Assembly (NCBI GenBank): GCA_035687895.1
Contig: DASRUE010000064.1
Location: 15,566 to 79,565 of the forward strand
Source of the DNA: JAERML01 sp035687895
GTDB lineage: Bacteria; Bacteroidota; Ignavibacteria; UBA10030; UBA6906
Reading direction: 5' to 3'
DNA: 64,000 bases
Shown here: positions 16,954-24,861 of the stretch, piece by piece
Position numbering within the stretch: the stretch's first letter is position 1
Layout of the letters: every line of letters starts with the position of its first letter
The notes under the pieces: model-generated
What the model saw: only the letters and a program-made list of their open reading frames with translations
Told to the model about the DNA's origin: nothing
Databases searched by the model: none
Translations under genes and position numbers: made by a program

Positions 16954-17217
16954 GTGGCTGACTACATTCCGATTTCCTGCTCTCTATACGATGTTCTCGA
17001 AGCCTCTGCAGTGCAACGGGTGACAGTGTCCCTCGTGCTATCAGGCATAAACGCCGAGAGGCATGTAACAATCCTTGATCTGTATTCGAAGGAGAGACAG
17101 GAGTTCTTGACCGCCCGCGACGTTTCCACTGGTGACGAACTGACACTCCGGCTCGACGAGATATTGCAGGTAACAGACCGTTTAACCAACCGAGTGTACA
17201 TCTCGGATCGTTGTTGA
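16954..17217 (+). CDS. Rof-like protein (Rho-binding antiterminator family)
   Basis: An 87-residue protein starting at GTG 16954. Its start ADYIPISCSLYDVLE resembles the Rof (YaeO) pattern Y-PI-C--YD-LE, and the rest is a small beta-rich fold ending with a conserved-looking strand RVYISD. Rof binds Rho and blocks termination. The call rests on the N-terminal motif, length and predicted fold; it is the second gene after the peroxiredoxin, which says little about function. Alternatively it is an Sm-like RNA-binding protein of unknown role. Confidence 0.55.
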   Translation: MADYIPISCSLYDVLEASAVQRVTVSLVLSGINAERHVTILDLYSKERQEFLTARDVSTGDELTLRLDEILQVTDRLTNRVYISDRC

Positions 17218-17269
17218 GCAAATGTCAGCCTTCTAATTGAATCAATAACCTTATCCCGAAACCAAACCC

Positions 17270-18319
17270 ATGAGTCGACGCCGCCTCCATTTTGTTCTCT
17301 TTATCGTATTCCCTTTGTTCACTTTTTCCTTCGCACAGGAAACCGATCTTGCCGTAAAGGGCGAGACTCATCTTTCCAACATAAGGCAGCTCACGTTTGG
17401 CGGCCAGAATGCAGAAGGATATTTCTCGTTCGACGAAACTCACCTTATTTTTCAGTCCACGCGTGACTCCTTCCAGTGCGATCAAGAATATATCATGGAC
17501 CTCTCCTCCGGTGCAACGCGGATGGTCAGCAATGGCCTTGGTCGAACCACCTGCGGCTATTTCTTCCCCGGGGATGAGGAAATACTGTTTTCCTCGACAC
17601 ACCATCTTCGCAAAGCATGTCCACCCACACCGGACTTCTCCAAAGGATACGTCTGGGCGGTGTATCCCGAGTTCGACATATTCACAGCAAAGGCAGACGG
17701 CTCGGCTTTGCGCCCTCTCACGACAACGCCCGGCTACGATGCCGAGGCGACCATCTCTCCCACCGGTGACAAGATCGTGTTCACCTCTGTGCGCAACGGG
17801 GACCTTGATCTCTACAGCATGAACCTCGATGGCTCAGACGTGCGCCAGCTGACAAACGAACTCGGGTACGACGGCGGGGCATTCTTTTCGTCGGACGGAT
17901 CCATGATCGTCTACCGTACATGGCACTACACTGACAGCAACGACGTTGCCACCTATAAGCAATTGCTATCGCAGCATCTTGTCCGACCATCACGGATGGA
18001 GTTGTTCGTTGCCCAGGCCGACGGATCAAACAAGCGTCAGGTGACGAACAACGGTGCAGCCAATTTTGGCCCGTTCTTCCATCCTGACAACAAGCGGATC
18101 ATCTTTGCGTCCAACCTGGCCGATCCAAAAGGGAGAAACTTTGACCTTTATATCATCAACATCGATGGGACTGGGTTGGAACGGGTGACATTCAATGAGA
18201 CGTTCGATGGCTTTCCAATGTTCACACGCGACGGCAAGAAGCTTGTCTTTGCCTCTAACCGGAATGGCAAGGTCCGTGGCGAAACAAACCTCTTCATAGC
18301 AGATTGGGTTGAGAAATGA
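17270..18319 (+). CDS. Secreted PD40/TolB-like beta-propeller protein
   Basis: A 349-residue protein with a signal peptide (LHFVLFIVFPLFTFSFA) and at least five WD40-like PD40 repeats, recognisable as ISPTGDKIVFTSVRNGDLDL, SSDGSMIVYRTW, HPDNKRIIFASN and TRDGKKLVFASNRNG. It should form a periplasmic or surface beta-propeller like the C-terminal part of TolB, but it is not in a tol-pal locus and lacks the TolB N-terminal domain. Its stop overlaps the start of the M28 peptidase (ATGA), so the two probably work together, perhaps in peptide binding and digestion (inference). Confidence 0.85.
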   Translation: MSRRRLHFVLFIVFPLFTFSFAQETDLAVKGETHLSNIRQLTFGGQNAEGYFSFDETHLIFQSTRDSFQCDQEYIMDLSSGATRMVSNGLGRTTCGYFFPGDEEILFSSTHHLRKACPPTPDFSKGYVWAVYPEFDIFTAKADGSALRPLTTTPGYDAEATISPTGDKIVFTSVRNGDLDLYSMNLDGSDVRQLTNELGYDGGAFFSSDGSMIVYRTWHYTDSNDVATYKQLLSQHLVRPSRMELFVAQADGSNKRQVTNNGAANFGPFFHPDNKRIIFASNLADPKGRNFDLYIINIDGTGLERVTFNETFDGFPMFTRDGKKLVFASNRNGKVRGETNLFIADWVEK

Positions 18320-20145
18320 AGGCTTCATACTTGGTTCACCAGATATGCTCTACGCTCCTTCTTTCTGCGGGAATGGCGTTTTCCTCTTTTGGACAGAACC
18401 CCTCCTCCTCTATTACGGCAGACGAATTGAAAGCCCATGTCAAGTTTCTTGCGTCAGATGAATTGGAAGGGCGGGGATCAGGAACTCCGGGGAATGAACG
18501 GGCGGCCACATACATCGCCGAACGATTCACGCAGTATGGCCTGACACCAGCCGGCGATTCAGGCACGTACTTTCAGAAATTCACATTTGTTTCGGCAGTT
18601 CGCCTCGGAACAAGGAATTCTCTGAACTTTGCAGGCATTGATGCTAGAACCCCCTCGTTGGATCCTGACGTCGACTTCCGCCCACTCGGTTTCTCCATTG
18701 ACACTTCCGTCTCGGGCAATGTTGTGTTTGTTGGTTATGGCATCTCTGCGCCGGAAAATGGATATGACGATTACGCCGGCATTGAAGTGACAGGCAAGTT
18801 GGTTATTGCAATGCGGTATGGACCCGATGGGAATGACCTACACAGCGACCTCTACAAGCATACTTCATTTCGAAACAAAGCGCGCAAGGCAAGGGAAAAA
18901 GGAGCGGCAGGCTTGATAGTCATCAATGGACCCAATGATGATGAGGATGATGAGTTGGTGAAGCTCAGCTACGACAATTCATTTGCGAACTCGGGCATTG
19001 CTGCTATCTCAATGAAACGTGGTCTGATAGAGAGGGCCCTGCATCACCTGGGAAAGGACATGAAGTCCATCCAGGATACCATCAAGCAAAACCGTCGACC
19101 CCAGAGTATCGAATTGCCCGGTGTTAGAGCTTCTCTTTCCACTGAAGTTGTACAAGTAATGGCCACAAGCGCGAATATCGTTGGCTACCTCGAGGGAACC
19201 AGCCCGACTCTGAAAAAACAGGTAATCGTTGTGGGAGCACACATGGACCATCTTGGTTACGGCGGCCCAGGGTCCGGCTCCCTGATGCCGGATGTACACG
19301 AAATCCATAACGGCGCAGACGATAACGCATCAGGCACGGCCGGACTTCTTGAACTTGCCGAGGCGTTTGCGACGAGAAGAGACCCCCCCGCAAGAGGCCT
19401 CGTGTTTATTTCGTTCTCGGGCGAAGAGCTTGGAACGCTCGGATCCAGCTACTATGTGAATCACCCGTTTGTCCCCCTTTCCCACACGATTGGAATGATC
19501 AACATGGATATGGTTGGGAAACTTGAGGGAAGAGAGCTTACAGTCTACGGAACAGGTACTTCACCATTGTGGGATACTGTTCTTTCCAGTGCAGACCCGG
19601 ATTCTCTTTTCTCACCCAAAAAGGTTCCAGACGGCTTCGGCCCGAGCGATCACTCTCAATTCTATGCCAAAGACATCCCGGTTTTGTTCTTCTTCACGGG
19701 CACGCACAATGACTATCACAAGCCCTCAGATGATTGGGACAAGTTGAATTACCAAGGAGAGGAGAAGGTCATCAAGTATGTATACAGGATAGTGGAAAAA
19801 CTGAACAACCTCCAAGAAAGACCCCAATTTGCACGAACGCAAACCTCTTCCTCCATGGGTGGAGGTGACTCTCGCGGCTTCAACGTGACTTTAGGAGTGA
19901 TTCCTGATTACGGCGAAGGGAGCCAGGGGATGAAGATTGGAGGAATTCGCCCGGGGGGCCCAGCCGAGAAAGCTGGGATGCAGGCTGGAGATGTCATCGT
20001 AAAGATGGCCGGGAAAAAGGTCCTGAATATCTATGACTACATGGGAATTCTTGGGGAACTCAAGGCAGGACAAGAAATCGACGTTGAGGTGATTCGAAAC
20101 GGGAAGACGATACCTCTCCGGACAACCATGGAGAAGAGGAAATAG
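18316..20145 (+). CDS. Secreted M28-family aminopeptidase with PA and PDZ domains
   Basis: A 609-residue exported metallopeptidase. A signal peptide (about 1-26) is followed by a protease-associated (PA) insert at about 130-235, an M28 catalytic domain with His309 (GAHMDHLGYG), Asp335 (GADDNASG), Glu370-Glu371 (SGEELG), an Asp near 398 (INMDMVG) and a final His near HNDYHKP, and a C-terminal PDZ domain (about 515-605; VTLGVIPDYG and GGPAEKAGMQAGDVI). All two-zinc ligands appear present. Translation is coupled to the PD40 protein. Confidence 0.92.
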   Translation: MKASYLVHQICSTLLLSAGMAFSSFGQNPSSSITADELKAHVKFLASDELEGRGSGTPGNERAATYIAERFTQYGLTPAGDSGTYFQKFTFVSAVRLGTRNSLNFAGIDARTPSLDPDVDFRPLGFSIDTSVSGNVVFVGYGISAPENGYDDYAGIEVTGKLVIAMRYGPDGNDLHSDLYKHTSFRNKARKAREKGAAGLIVINGPNDDEDDELVKLSYDNSFANSGIAAISMKRGLIERALHHLGKDMKSIQDTIKQNRRPQSIELPGVRASLSTEVVQVMATSANIVGYLEGTSPTLKKQVIVVGAHMDHLGYGGPGSGSLMPDVHEIHNGADDNASGTAGLLELAEAFATRRDPPARGLVFISFSGEELGTLGSSYYVNHPFVPLSHTIGMINMDMVGKLEGRELTVYGTGTSPLWDTVLSSADPDSLFSPKKVPDGFGPSDHSQFYAKDIPVLFFFTGTHNDYHKPSDDWDKLNYQGEEKVIKYVYRIVEKLNNLQERPQFARTQTSSSMGGGDSRGFNVTLGVIPDYGEGSQGMKIGGIRPGGPAEKAGMQAGDVIVKMAGKKVLNIYDYMGILGELKAGQEIDVEVIRNGKTIPLRTTMEKRK

Positions 20146-20227
20146 ATGCTCCCCGGATTGTCAAGGACATCGGGCCGGCACATCTCTCACCGGACCCGCA
20201 TCCTAACTACTCAGACGACAGAAACCT

Positions 20228-20752
20228 TCAGTGTTCCTTCTGAGCTGTACCGCTGACAACATCCTTCTGTTCCTTGGATAGCTCAGGCCCGTTCTCAATC
20301 GCGACAACTGAAGCAGTCACCATTGTCATTAGTTGATCTTGTTTGATGTCTTCGGGTTTAACATCCGGTGAATGTTGGTCTTCAGCCCAATGCTTTGCAA
20401 CGTTTTTATCAACAAGCTTTGTGTACACTTTCCCCTGAACGCGAACTCTTTGCCCCTCTGATTCCCACGGGACAAAGAAGCTGTAATTCTTGAAGTCCAC
20501 TCGGATCTTCTGCGTCCCATCCGTCACAAACATCCAGCACCCCTTGTTCTGACACACCTCCTTAACTGTCCCCTCAAAAACAACTTCCACCTTATTATAT
20601 GAACCACTATTCGTGAGGATTTCAGCAATGGTAGCCGTCCTTGCATCCGAAAACTCTCCTCCGTAGACTCTCTCATTCTTGAACTCATCACCGGTCATTC
20701 CAAGAGCTGAAGCAGCAATAGCAAGTGATAGAAATCCAACAACCCGTTTCAT
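20228..20752 (-). CDS. DUF4920 domain-containing exported protein
   Basis: A 174-residue protein with a signal peptide (MKRVVGFLSLAIAASALG) and the DUF4920 core: VFEGTVKEVCQNKGCWM, then RVDFKNYSFFVP and a VQGKVYTK strand. It resembles an OB-like beta barrel with a CxxxGCW motif seen in Bacteroidota periplasmic proteins of unknown role. ATG 20752 was chosen because AGGAGG lies four bases upstream and because the signal peptide starts there. It is the last of four minus-strand genes. Confidence 0.82.
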   Translation of the reverse strand: MKRVVGFLSLAIAASALGMTGDEFKNERVYGGEFSDARTATIAEILTNSGSYNKVEVVFEGTVKEVCQNKGCWMFVTDGTQKIRVDFKNYSFFVPWESEGQRVRVQGKVYTKLVDKNVAKHWAEDQHSPDVKPEDIKQDQLMTMVTASVVAIENGPELSKEQKDVVSGTAQKEH

Positions 20753-20786
20753 AGTACCTCCTCTGATATCAATGAAATGATTGGAA

Positions 20787-20969
20787 TTAGCGTTGCTGTA
20801 AGAGATTGTGTACCTCTTTGATGTAACTTTCCACAATTCGTGCCCTTGCATCCTCACTTCGCGCCGCCAACAATTCGGTCCGATACTGGCGGATGAAATC
20901 GCTAAGCTGAGTCCGCTCTTGCTCAGAAAGCGATGAATTGAAACTTCGGAATGTATCTTCGGCGGCCAT
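20787..20969 (-). CDS. Small hypothetical helical protein
   Basis: A 60-residue protein (MAAEDTFRSFNSSLSEQER...) predicted to be two or three amphipathic helices with no Cys, signal or membrane segment. I do not recognise it. ATG 20969 has GGAG nine bases upstream; an ATG at 20978 directly abuts the GGAG and is less likely. It sits 34 bp upstream of the DUF4920 gene and 30 bp downstream of the DUF971 gene. Confidence 0.55.
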   Translation of the reverse strand: MAAEDTFRSFNSSLSEQERTQLSDFIRQYRTELLAARSEDARARIVESYIKEVHNLLQQR

Positions 20970-20999
20970 AGACCACATCTCCCTTGTTGACGCTACTGT

Positions 21000-21347
21000 T
21001 CAATCCTGGACTCTTTCCGATTTGCAGACATCGCATTCGCAGAGTTTCCGAAGATGATCCCAAGTGTACATCCCCATGTCGTGGGTGTCTCCCCATGTGA
21101 ATTTGACTCCGTAGTTCCCAACCGGAACAGCCTTCCTTAGCTCATATCGTCCAGTCGTTTCAATGTCTGGGGGAGGTGGAACATAGGTTTGAAATAGCAC
21201 ACTCTCTCCTTTGCATCCTGCGCACGGACATGAGTCACGTACATGGCGTAAGCTGATTGCGCTCTCATGTCCGTCCCTCCAAATAATCGCTAGAATAGAT
21301 GAGCTGATCTGTTTTAATTGTTTTGGAGAACTGGAGTTAAGCATCAT
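21000..21347 (-). CDS. DUF971 (GBBH-like N-terminal domain) protein
   Basis: A 115-residue protein with the DUF971/PF06155 pattern: WRDGHESAISLRHVRDSCPC, then PVGNYGVKFTWGDTHDMGMY and WDHLRKLCECDVC. This small beta-rich domain occurs alone or fused to Mrp/ApbC Fe-S proteins and gamma-butyrobetaine hydroxylase. Four cysteines in two CxxC-like pairs (CPCAGC, CECDVC) could bind metal. Function is unknown, but a link to Fe-S cluster biology is suspected from domain fusions. Confidence 0.83.
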   Translation of the reverse strand: MMLNSSSPKQLKQISSSILAIIWRDGHESAISLRHVRDSCPCAGCKGESVLFQTYVPPPPDIETTGRYELRKAVPVGNYGVKFTWGDTHDMGMYTWDHLRKLCECDVCKSERVQD

Positions 21348-21392
21348 TACCTACTCAAGAAAAAGGGAGTTTGGGGCCACCGAGTGACTGTT

Positions 21393-22532
21393 TCAAACAG
21401 TATACATCCCCGACTTCAAGATGGTTTCTCTGTTCCCTGACGCGTACACAAAGGCCACTTCCTCAACGCGCACGAGGGGCTGAATGGTGGGAATGTACAC
21501 CCTATCAATGTGAACAACATTCTTGGGATCCCGGAACGATGCCGGACTTGTAACACCGCCAAAATGCTCGCTCCTACCGAATGCGATGTGGAGACCCAGT
21601 TTTTCATCCAGCAAGATGCTACCGACCGGGGTAACTCCCCACTCCCCCAGCACTCCAATTCCTATCTCGGCAATGTTCCCGTATGCAGGTTCGGCAGTTA
21701 GTTTCTTCCGTTCCTCTTCAGACCTCGGGCCCTGGGTCAATACATCAGTCGCCTTGTTGGCTGTGATGTTGTAGAGGACTATCTCATCGCCAAACTGAAC
21801 GGGGAGTGTTCCTGCCGTCTTACTGGGATCATCTGTTCTCTCTCCTTCATAGGGAACAATATATGCTTCGCCAGAGGGTAGATTACCCACGACGCCTGGT
21901 TCCCTCATCAATCCACCGCTCGCATGGGCAGTCCTATGGCGAAGATCAAACAGCATATCATACTGCTTCCCCAGTACGCTGAAAACAATGAATGCCTCCT
22001 TTGCCTCATCAAGTCGGCTCTTGAACTGCATCACTCTTGCATGCACCTTCTCGTAGTCAAGCGCAAGGGTTGGCAACATCCTGCGTGAGAATCCAGGCAG
22101 TGTCGCACCGCGGAATCCAAATTTCTTTGCCAGGTTCTTTAGCGGCGCAGTCGCTGAAAGCTCAGTCAGAGCGAGGACAACAGAAGTGTTTTTAAGAACC
22201 TCCTCCAAAGCAACCGTTTCGCCCCACAAAGCGTGGTCTGCACTTGTTCGTGAGGAAATGGAAACCGTTGGAGGAAGATCATTGTTATTTGTCCTGACGT
22301 TTCCATAAGTACAGAGTCTGACATCATCAAACGGGAGTTCCCTGGCATGATTTGACAGCTCGACAAACCACTCTACAGCTATTCTCCTTCTGTCCGCCCA
22401 CTCTGCCGAATCAGGCACATTGGAATCCGGGAGGTCAATCAAGATGGTCAAGCCGCGCTCCAATGATTCAAGTCCGAAAACTGATCGAAAGAGCGTGCTA
22501 AGTTCAGAGAATGTGAGATTCTGTATCATCAA
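21393..22532 (-). CDS. M29-type aminopeptidase / NicX-like metalloprotein
   Basis: A 379-residue cytoplasmic protein. The C-terminal half has signatures of the M29 aminopeptidase/2,5-dihydroxypyridine dioxygenase superfamily: VVGNLPSGEAYIVPYEG, GNIAEIGIGVLGEWGV, LLDEKLGLHIAFGRSEHFGG and VHIDRVYI, which supply Glu, His and Asp metal ligands. Family members are peptidases or ring-cleaving dioxygenases; the substrate is not clear. The N-terminal 150 residues are less typical. Start at two adjacent ATGs (22532 or 22529). Confidence 0.68.
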   Translation of the reverse strand: MMIQNLTFSELSTLFRSVFGLESLERGLTILIDLPDSNVPDSAEWADRRRIAVEWFVELSNHARELPFDDVRLCTYGNVRTNNNDLPPTVSISSRTSADHALWGETVALEEVLKNTSVVLALTELSATAPLKNLAKKFGFRGATLPGFSRRMLPTLALDYEKVHARVMQFKSRLDEAKEAFIVFSVLGKQYDMLFDLRHRTAHASGGLMREPGVVGNLPSGEAYIVPYEGERTDDPSKTAGTLPVQFGDEIVLYNITANKATDVLTQGPRSEEERKKLTAEPAYGNIAEIGIGVLGEWGVTPVGSILLDEKLGLHIAFGRSEHFGGVTSPASFRDPKNVVHIDRVYIPTIQPLVRVEEVAFVYASGNRETILKSGMYTV

Positions 22533-22771
22533 AGATAGTCCATTTCTCTATATTTACTCTTCCGTCCCCGTTGCTGGCTGCAATAGAACTCCACCGTCAG
22601 GCCCTTCCACTAAATCCCTGAGTCGCCCAAGTTGGACACAACCAACATGCAAGCAGAGCGGATGTCCAATTTACATCAGGCATAGAGAATGCAATACACA
22701 GCGTTAGGGCGAGTTCTCTTGTACAATAGGAAGATACTTCAACCGGATTGAAGAGTCAACGAACAGAAGGG

Positions 22772-23257
22772 TTAGTGCTGAAGCATGCGGCGAGCAACCT
22801 CGCGCAGTGCATCCTTCGTAAGGAATTTCTGAACCAGGGGAAAGAGGATATGATTTTCTTTATGAATATGATTCACGAATCGTTGTACGATGGTTTTGGA
22901 GATTGCTTCCAGATCCACGGCAGCTTTCTTGTCCGACCTCCGACGACCTACTTTGTTTACCGCAGCCCGCAGCCTCGTGAACTCCTTTTTGAGGTACCTG
23001 TGGTCGCTTCGCATGAGCTTGGTGGGGCCTTCCACATATCGCTCCAGAACGGGAAACAAGGCATCCTCCTCGCTTTTGTTGTGGACGCCGACTTCTTCCT
23101 CAATAAACTCCAGCGCAACCAGCACCTTGCGGTACGCATCCTCCGAGAAACCGCTTTCCGCTATGGAACGCGTGGCTTTGTTCAGCGACGAAAGTTGTAC
23201 GAGAGCCTCGTCATGTTCTTGCATCAGCTGAGCAATAGGGTCTATCCGACGATGCAT
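22772..23257 (-). CDS. Hemerythrin HHE domain protein
   Basis: A 161-residue four-helix protein with hemerythrin-type iron ligands: IAQLMQEHDEAL, EEVGVHNKSEEDALFP, MRSDHRYLKKEF and HIHKENHILFPLVQ give the H-HxxxE-H-HxxxE set. Such proteins sense or handle oxygen, NO or iron (Ric/YtfE-like). Start at ATG 23257; the frame extends to a TTG at 23284 that would add nine residues. It lies 33 bp after the gene at 23290. Confidence 0.85.
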   Translation of the reverse strand: MHRRIDPIAQLMQEHDEALVQLSSLNKATRSIAESGFSEDAYRKVLVALEFIEEEVGVHNKSEEDALFPVLERYVEGPTKLMRSDHRYLKKEFTRLRAAVNKVGRRRSDKKAAVDLEAISKTIVQRFVNHIHKENHILFPLVQKFLTKDALREVARRMLQH

Positions 23258-23289
23258 GGATGTTGTCTGCGTCTTTTGGTTCAAGCAAT

Positions 23290-23589
23290 CTACACTGTTT
23301 CAAGGAGCGTTGTGTACTTCATGCCACCTTCATCGACATACTCCTCCAATTTGCTCACCATCTTCTCAGCCATTTCATCCATGTTATCTTCCAGCGCATC
23401 AAATTCCTCAATGCTGTTGGTAACGAAGACTTCTGTAAACTGGTTCCTTTTTCCTTTCTGTTCGTAGACCGAGTAATTCTTGTTGGCAATGGTGGTGAAG
23501 TGGTCCTTCATACTCCTCACTAACGCAAGGTATTCTTCACGCAGCTCCGGCTTGACGCCATATGAAATGGTGAACATCACTCGTGGCAT
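23290..23589 (-). CDS. Small protein, possible dimeric alpha/beta-barrel (ABM-like)
   Basis: A 99-residue protein with alternating strand/helix pattern starting RVMFTISYGVKPELREEYLALV and later EVFVTNSIEEFDAL, which resembles antibiotic-biosynthesis-monooxygenase-like dimeric barrels (strand, helix with a Phe/Tyr pair, strand, helix). No catalytic motif can be named. It is in a minus-strand run with hemerythrin and the zincin gene. Confidence 0.55.
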   Translation of the reverse strand: MPRVMFTISYGVKPELREEYLALVRSMKDHFTTIANKNYSVYEQKGKRNQFTEVFVTNSIEEFDALEDNMDEMAEKMVSKLEEYVDEGGMKYTTLLETV

Positions 23590-23625
23590 TACAGCGTTTC
23601 CTTTCGTTGATAGTGATGAGTGAAC

Positions 23626-23997
23626 TTAGTACCCCGCGTCCCGAATCTCCTCTTCGTCCATCCCGAAGTAATGGGCAATCTCATGGATCAGCACCTCCCG
23701 AATTTTTCCGCGGATCTCTTCACCTGATGCGCAAAGCCGTTCAATGTTGTCCTGATAGAGCGTAATCTTGTCAGGGACGACCGGCCACGCGCCATAGTGC
23801 AAGCCTCGATTGGTCAATGGAACGCCTTCGTACAACCCGAGCAGCATCGACTCCGGAGAAAGACCCACTTTGTGTTCCATCTCTCCAGTCGGTGTTGACT
23901 CCACCACGATCCTCACATTTTCAATCTTCTGGAGCAACGGGTCCGGTAGTGCATCAAAGATCTCCTGTGCAAGTTCTTCAAATACCTCTCTCTTCAT
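23626..23997 (-). CDS. Zincin-like metallopeptidase (PF06262 type)
   Basis: A 123-residue protein with the minimal zinc-metallopeptidase motif HEIAHYFGMDEEE (His105, Glu106, His109 and a downstream acidic residue at 115-117) and the family's GLYEGVPL and PDKITLYQDNI segments. It matches the short zincin family often next to housekeeping genes; substrates are unknown. It lies 6 bp after the YIP1 gene stop. Confidence 0.85.
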   Translation of the reverse strand: MKREVFEELAQEIFDALPDPLLQKIENVRIVVESTPTGEMEHKVGLSPESMLLGLYEGVPLTNRGLHYGAWPVVPDKITLYQDNIERLCASGEEIRGKIREVLIHEIAHYFGMDEEEIRDAGY

Positions 23998-24003
23998 CTT
24001 CGC

Positions 24004-24696
24004 TCACACAAAGTACAGCAGCAAAGCAACGGCCACGGTCAGAAGCAAGACGGAAAGGGAAACCAGCACTGTCTTCCCCCGGGTGAATCCGTTTGCTACG
24101 ATAGTCCCCTCAACGAGGAGAAACCAGGACCATGCTACCGCCATTACATCAAAGGCAATCAGGACAATGTAGATGACTGGATTGATCACCAGCGGCGGTG
24201 GGTTCTTGCCGAAAAAATCCTGTCCAAAGATGGCGATTTCGACAGGAAAGACGAACACCAGCGATATCACGATCGGAACACATGCATAGGCCACAAGCGC
24301 ATAGGTGTTCTTCAGGCCAGCCTTCCCACCGAACAGGCGTGCAGTCCAGCGGAGCACCACGCTTGCAACCAGGACGAACATAATACCCAGCGGCGGACCG
24401 AGGAGTATACCTGATCCAACCAGCGTGAGCAAATTTGAAAATACTGGCCCGACGTCCTTATACCAGAAAACCGTGTATGCAAGCGCAGTCCCAAGCAAGC
24501 AGCTCAATAGGAAGACGTAGTTTTTGTGATGCGAAAGAACGATTCGACGGAACCCCTCGCGTGGCGACTCAATCAGCTTCCAAACAGTTTCAAACAGATT
24601 AAGATTGTCGACCTTGGATTGAATGTAGCTCTTGCAGGAGAAACAGACTGTCGCAAAATCATCATTCTCTGCGTCGCAGATAGAGCATTTGATCAT
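24004..24696 (-). CDS. YIP1 family membrane protein with N-terminal zinc ribbon
   Basis: A 230-residue protein. Residues 1-25 hold a two-CxxC zinc ribbon (KCSICDAEND...CFSCKSY), and five hydrophobic helices follow between about 60 and 230. The NLFETVWKLIESPREGF segment before the first helix is typical of bacterial Yip1-domain proteins. Role unknown; members are thought to act in membrane organisation. It has its own promoter candidate about 95 bp upstream. Confidence 0.75.
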   Translation of the reverse strand: MIKCSICDAENDDFATVCFSCKSYIQSKVDNLNLFETVWKLIESPREGFRRIVLSHHKNYVFLLSCLLGTALAYTVFWYKDVGPVFSNLLTLVGSGILLGPPLGIMFVLVASVVLRWTARLFGGKAGLKNTYALVAYACVPIVISLVFVFPVEIAIFGQDFFGKNPPPLVINPVIYIVLIAFDVMAVAWSWFLLVEGTIVANGFTRGKTVLVSLSVLLLTVAVALLLYFV

Positions 24697-24791
24697 GCTT
24701 GATCCGCTCTTGATGCCTCGGAGAATGGCCGTTCTCCGTCAAATGTCTTACCCTGCATGCATGACTGTCTCACGCAGCTCTTGCAAGCGTA

Positions 24792-24820
24792 GGTATATCA
24801 ATTGGTTAACAGTATACCAA
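24792..24820 (-). promoter_or_regulatory. Candidate promoter with overlapping dyad, YIP1 operon
   Basis: On the minus strand TTGGTA (24820-24815), 17-bp spacer, TATACC (24797-24792). The region also holds an inverted repeat, AATTGGT (24800-24806) and ACCAATT (24816-24822), over the -35 and spacer, which could be an operator. A 7-bp hairpin CGGAGAA/TTCTCCG (24719-24738) lies in the predicted leader. Confidence 0.4.
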
Positions 24821-24861
24821 TTTTCAGTCTCTTTAGCAATGGATTTCTTGCGGTAGTTGTC

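Noticed and set aside
22533..22771. About 240-bp gap examined for a tRNA or small RNA
   Set aside because: No cloverleaf, terminator or promoter pattern convinced me.
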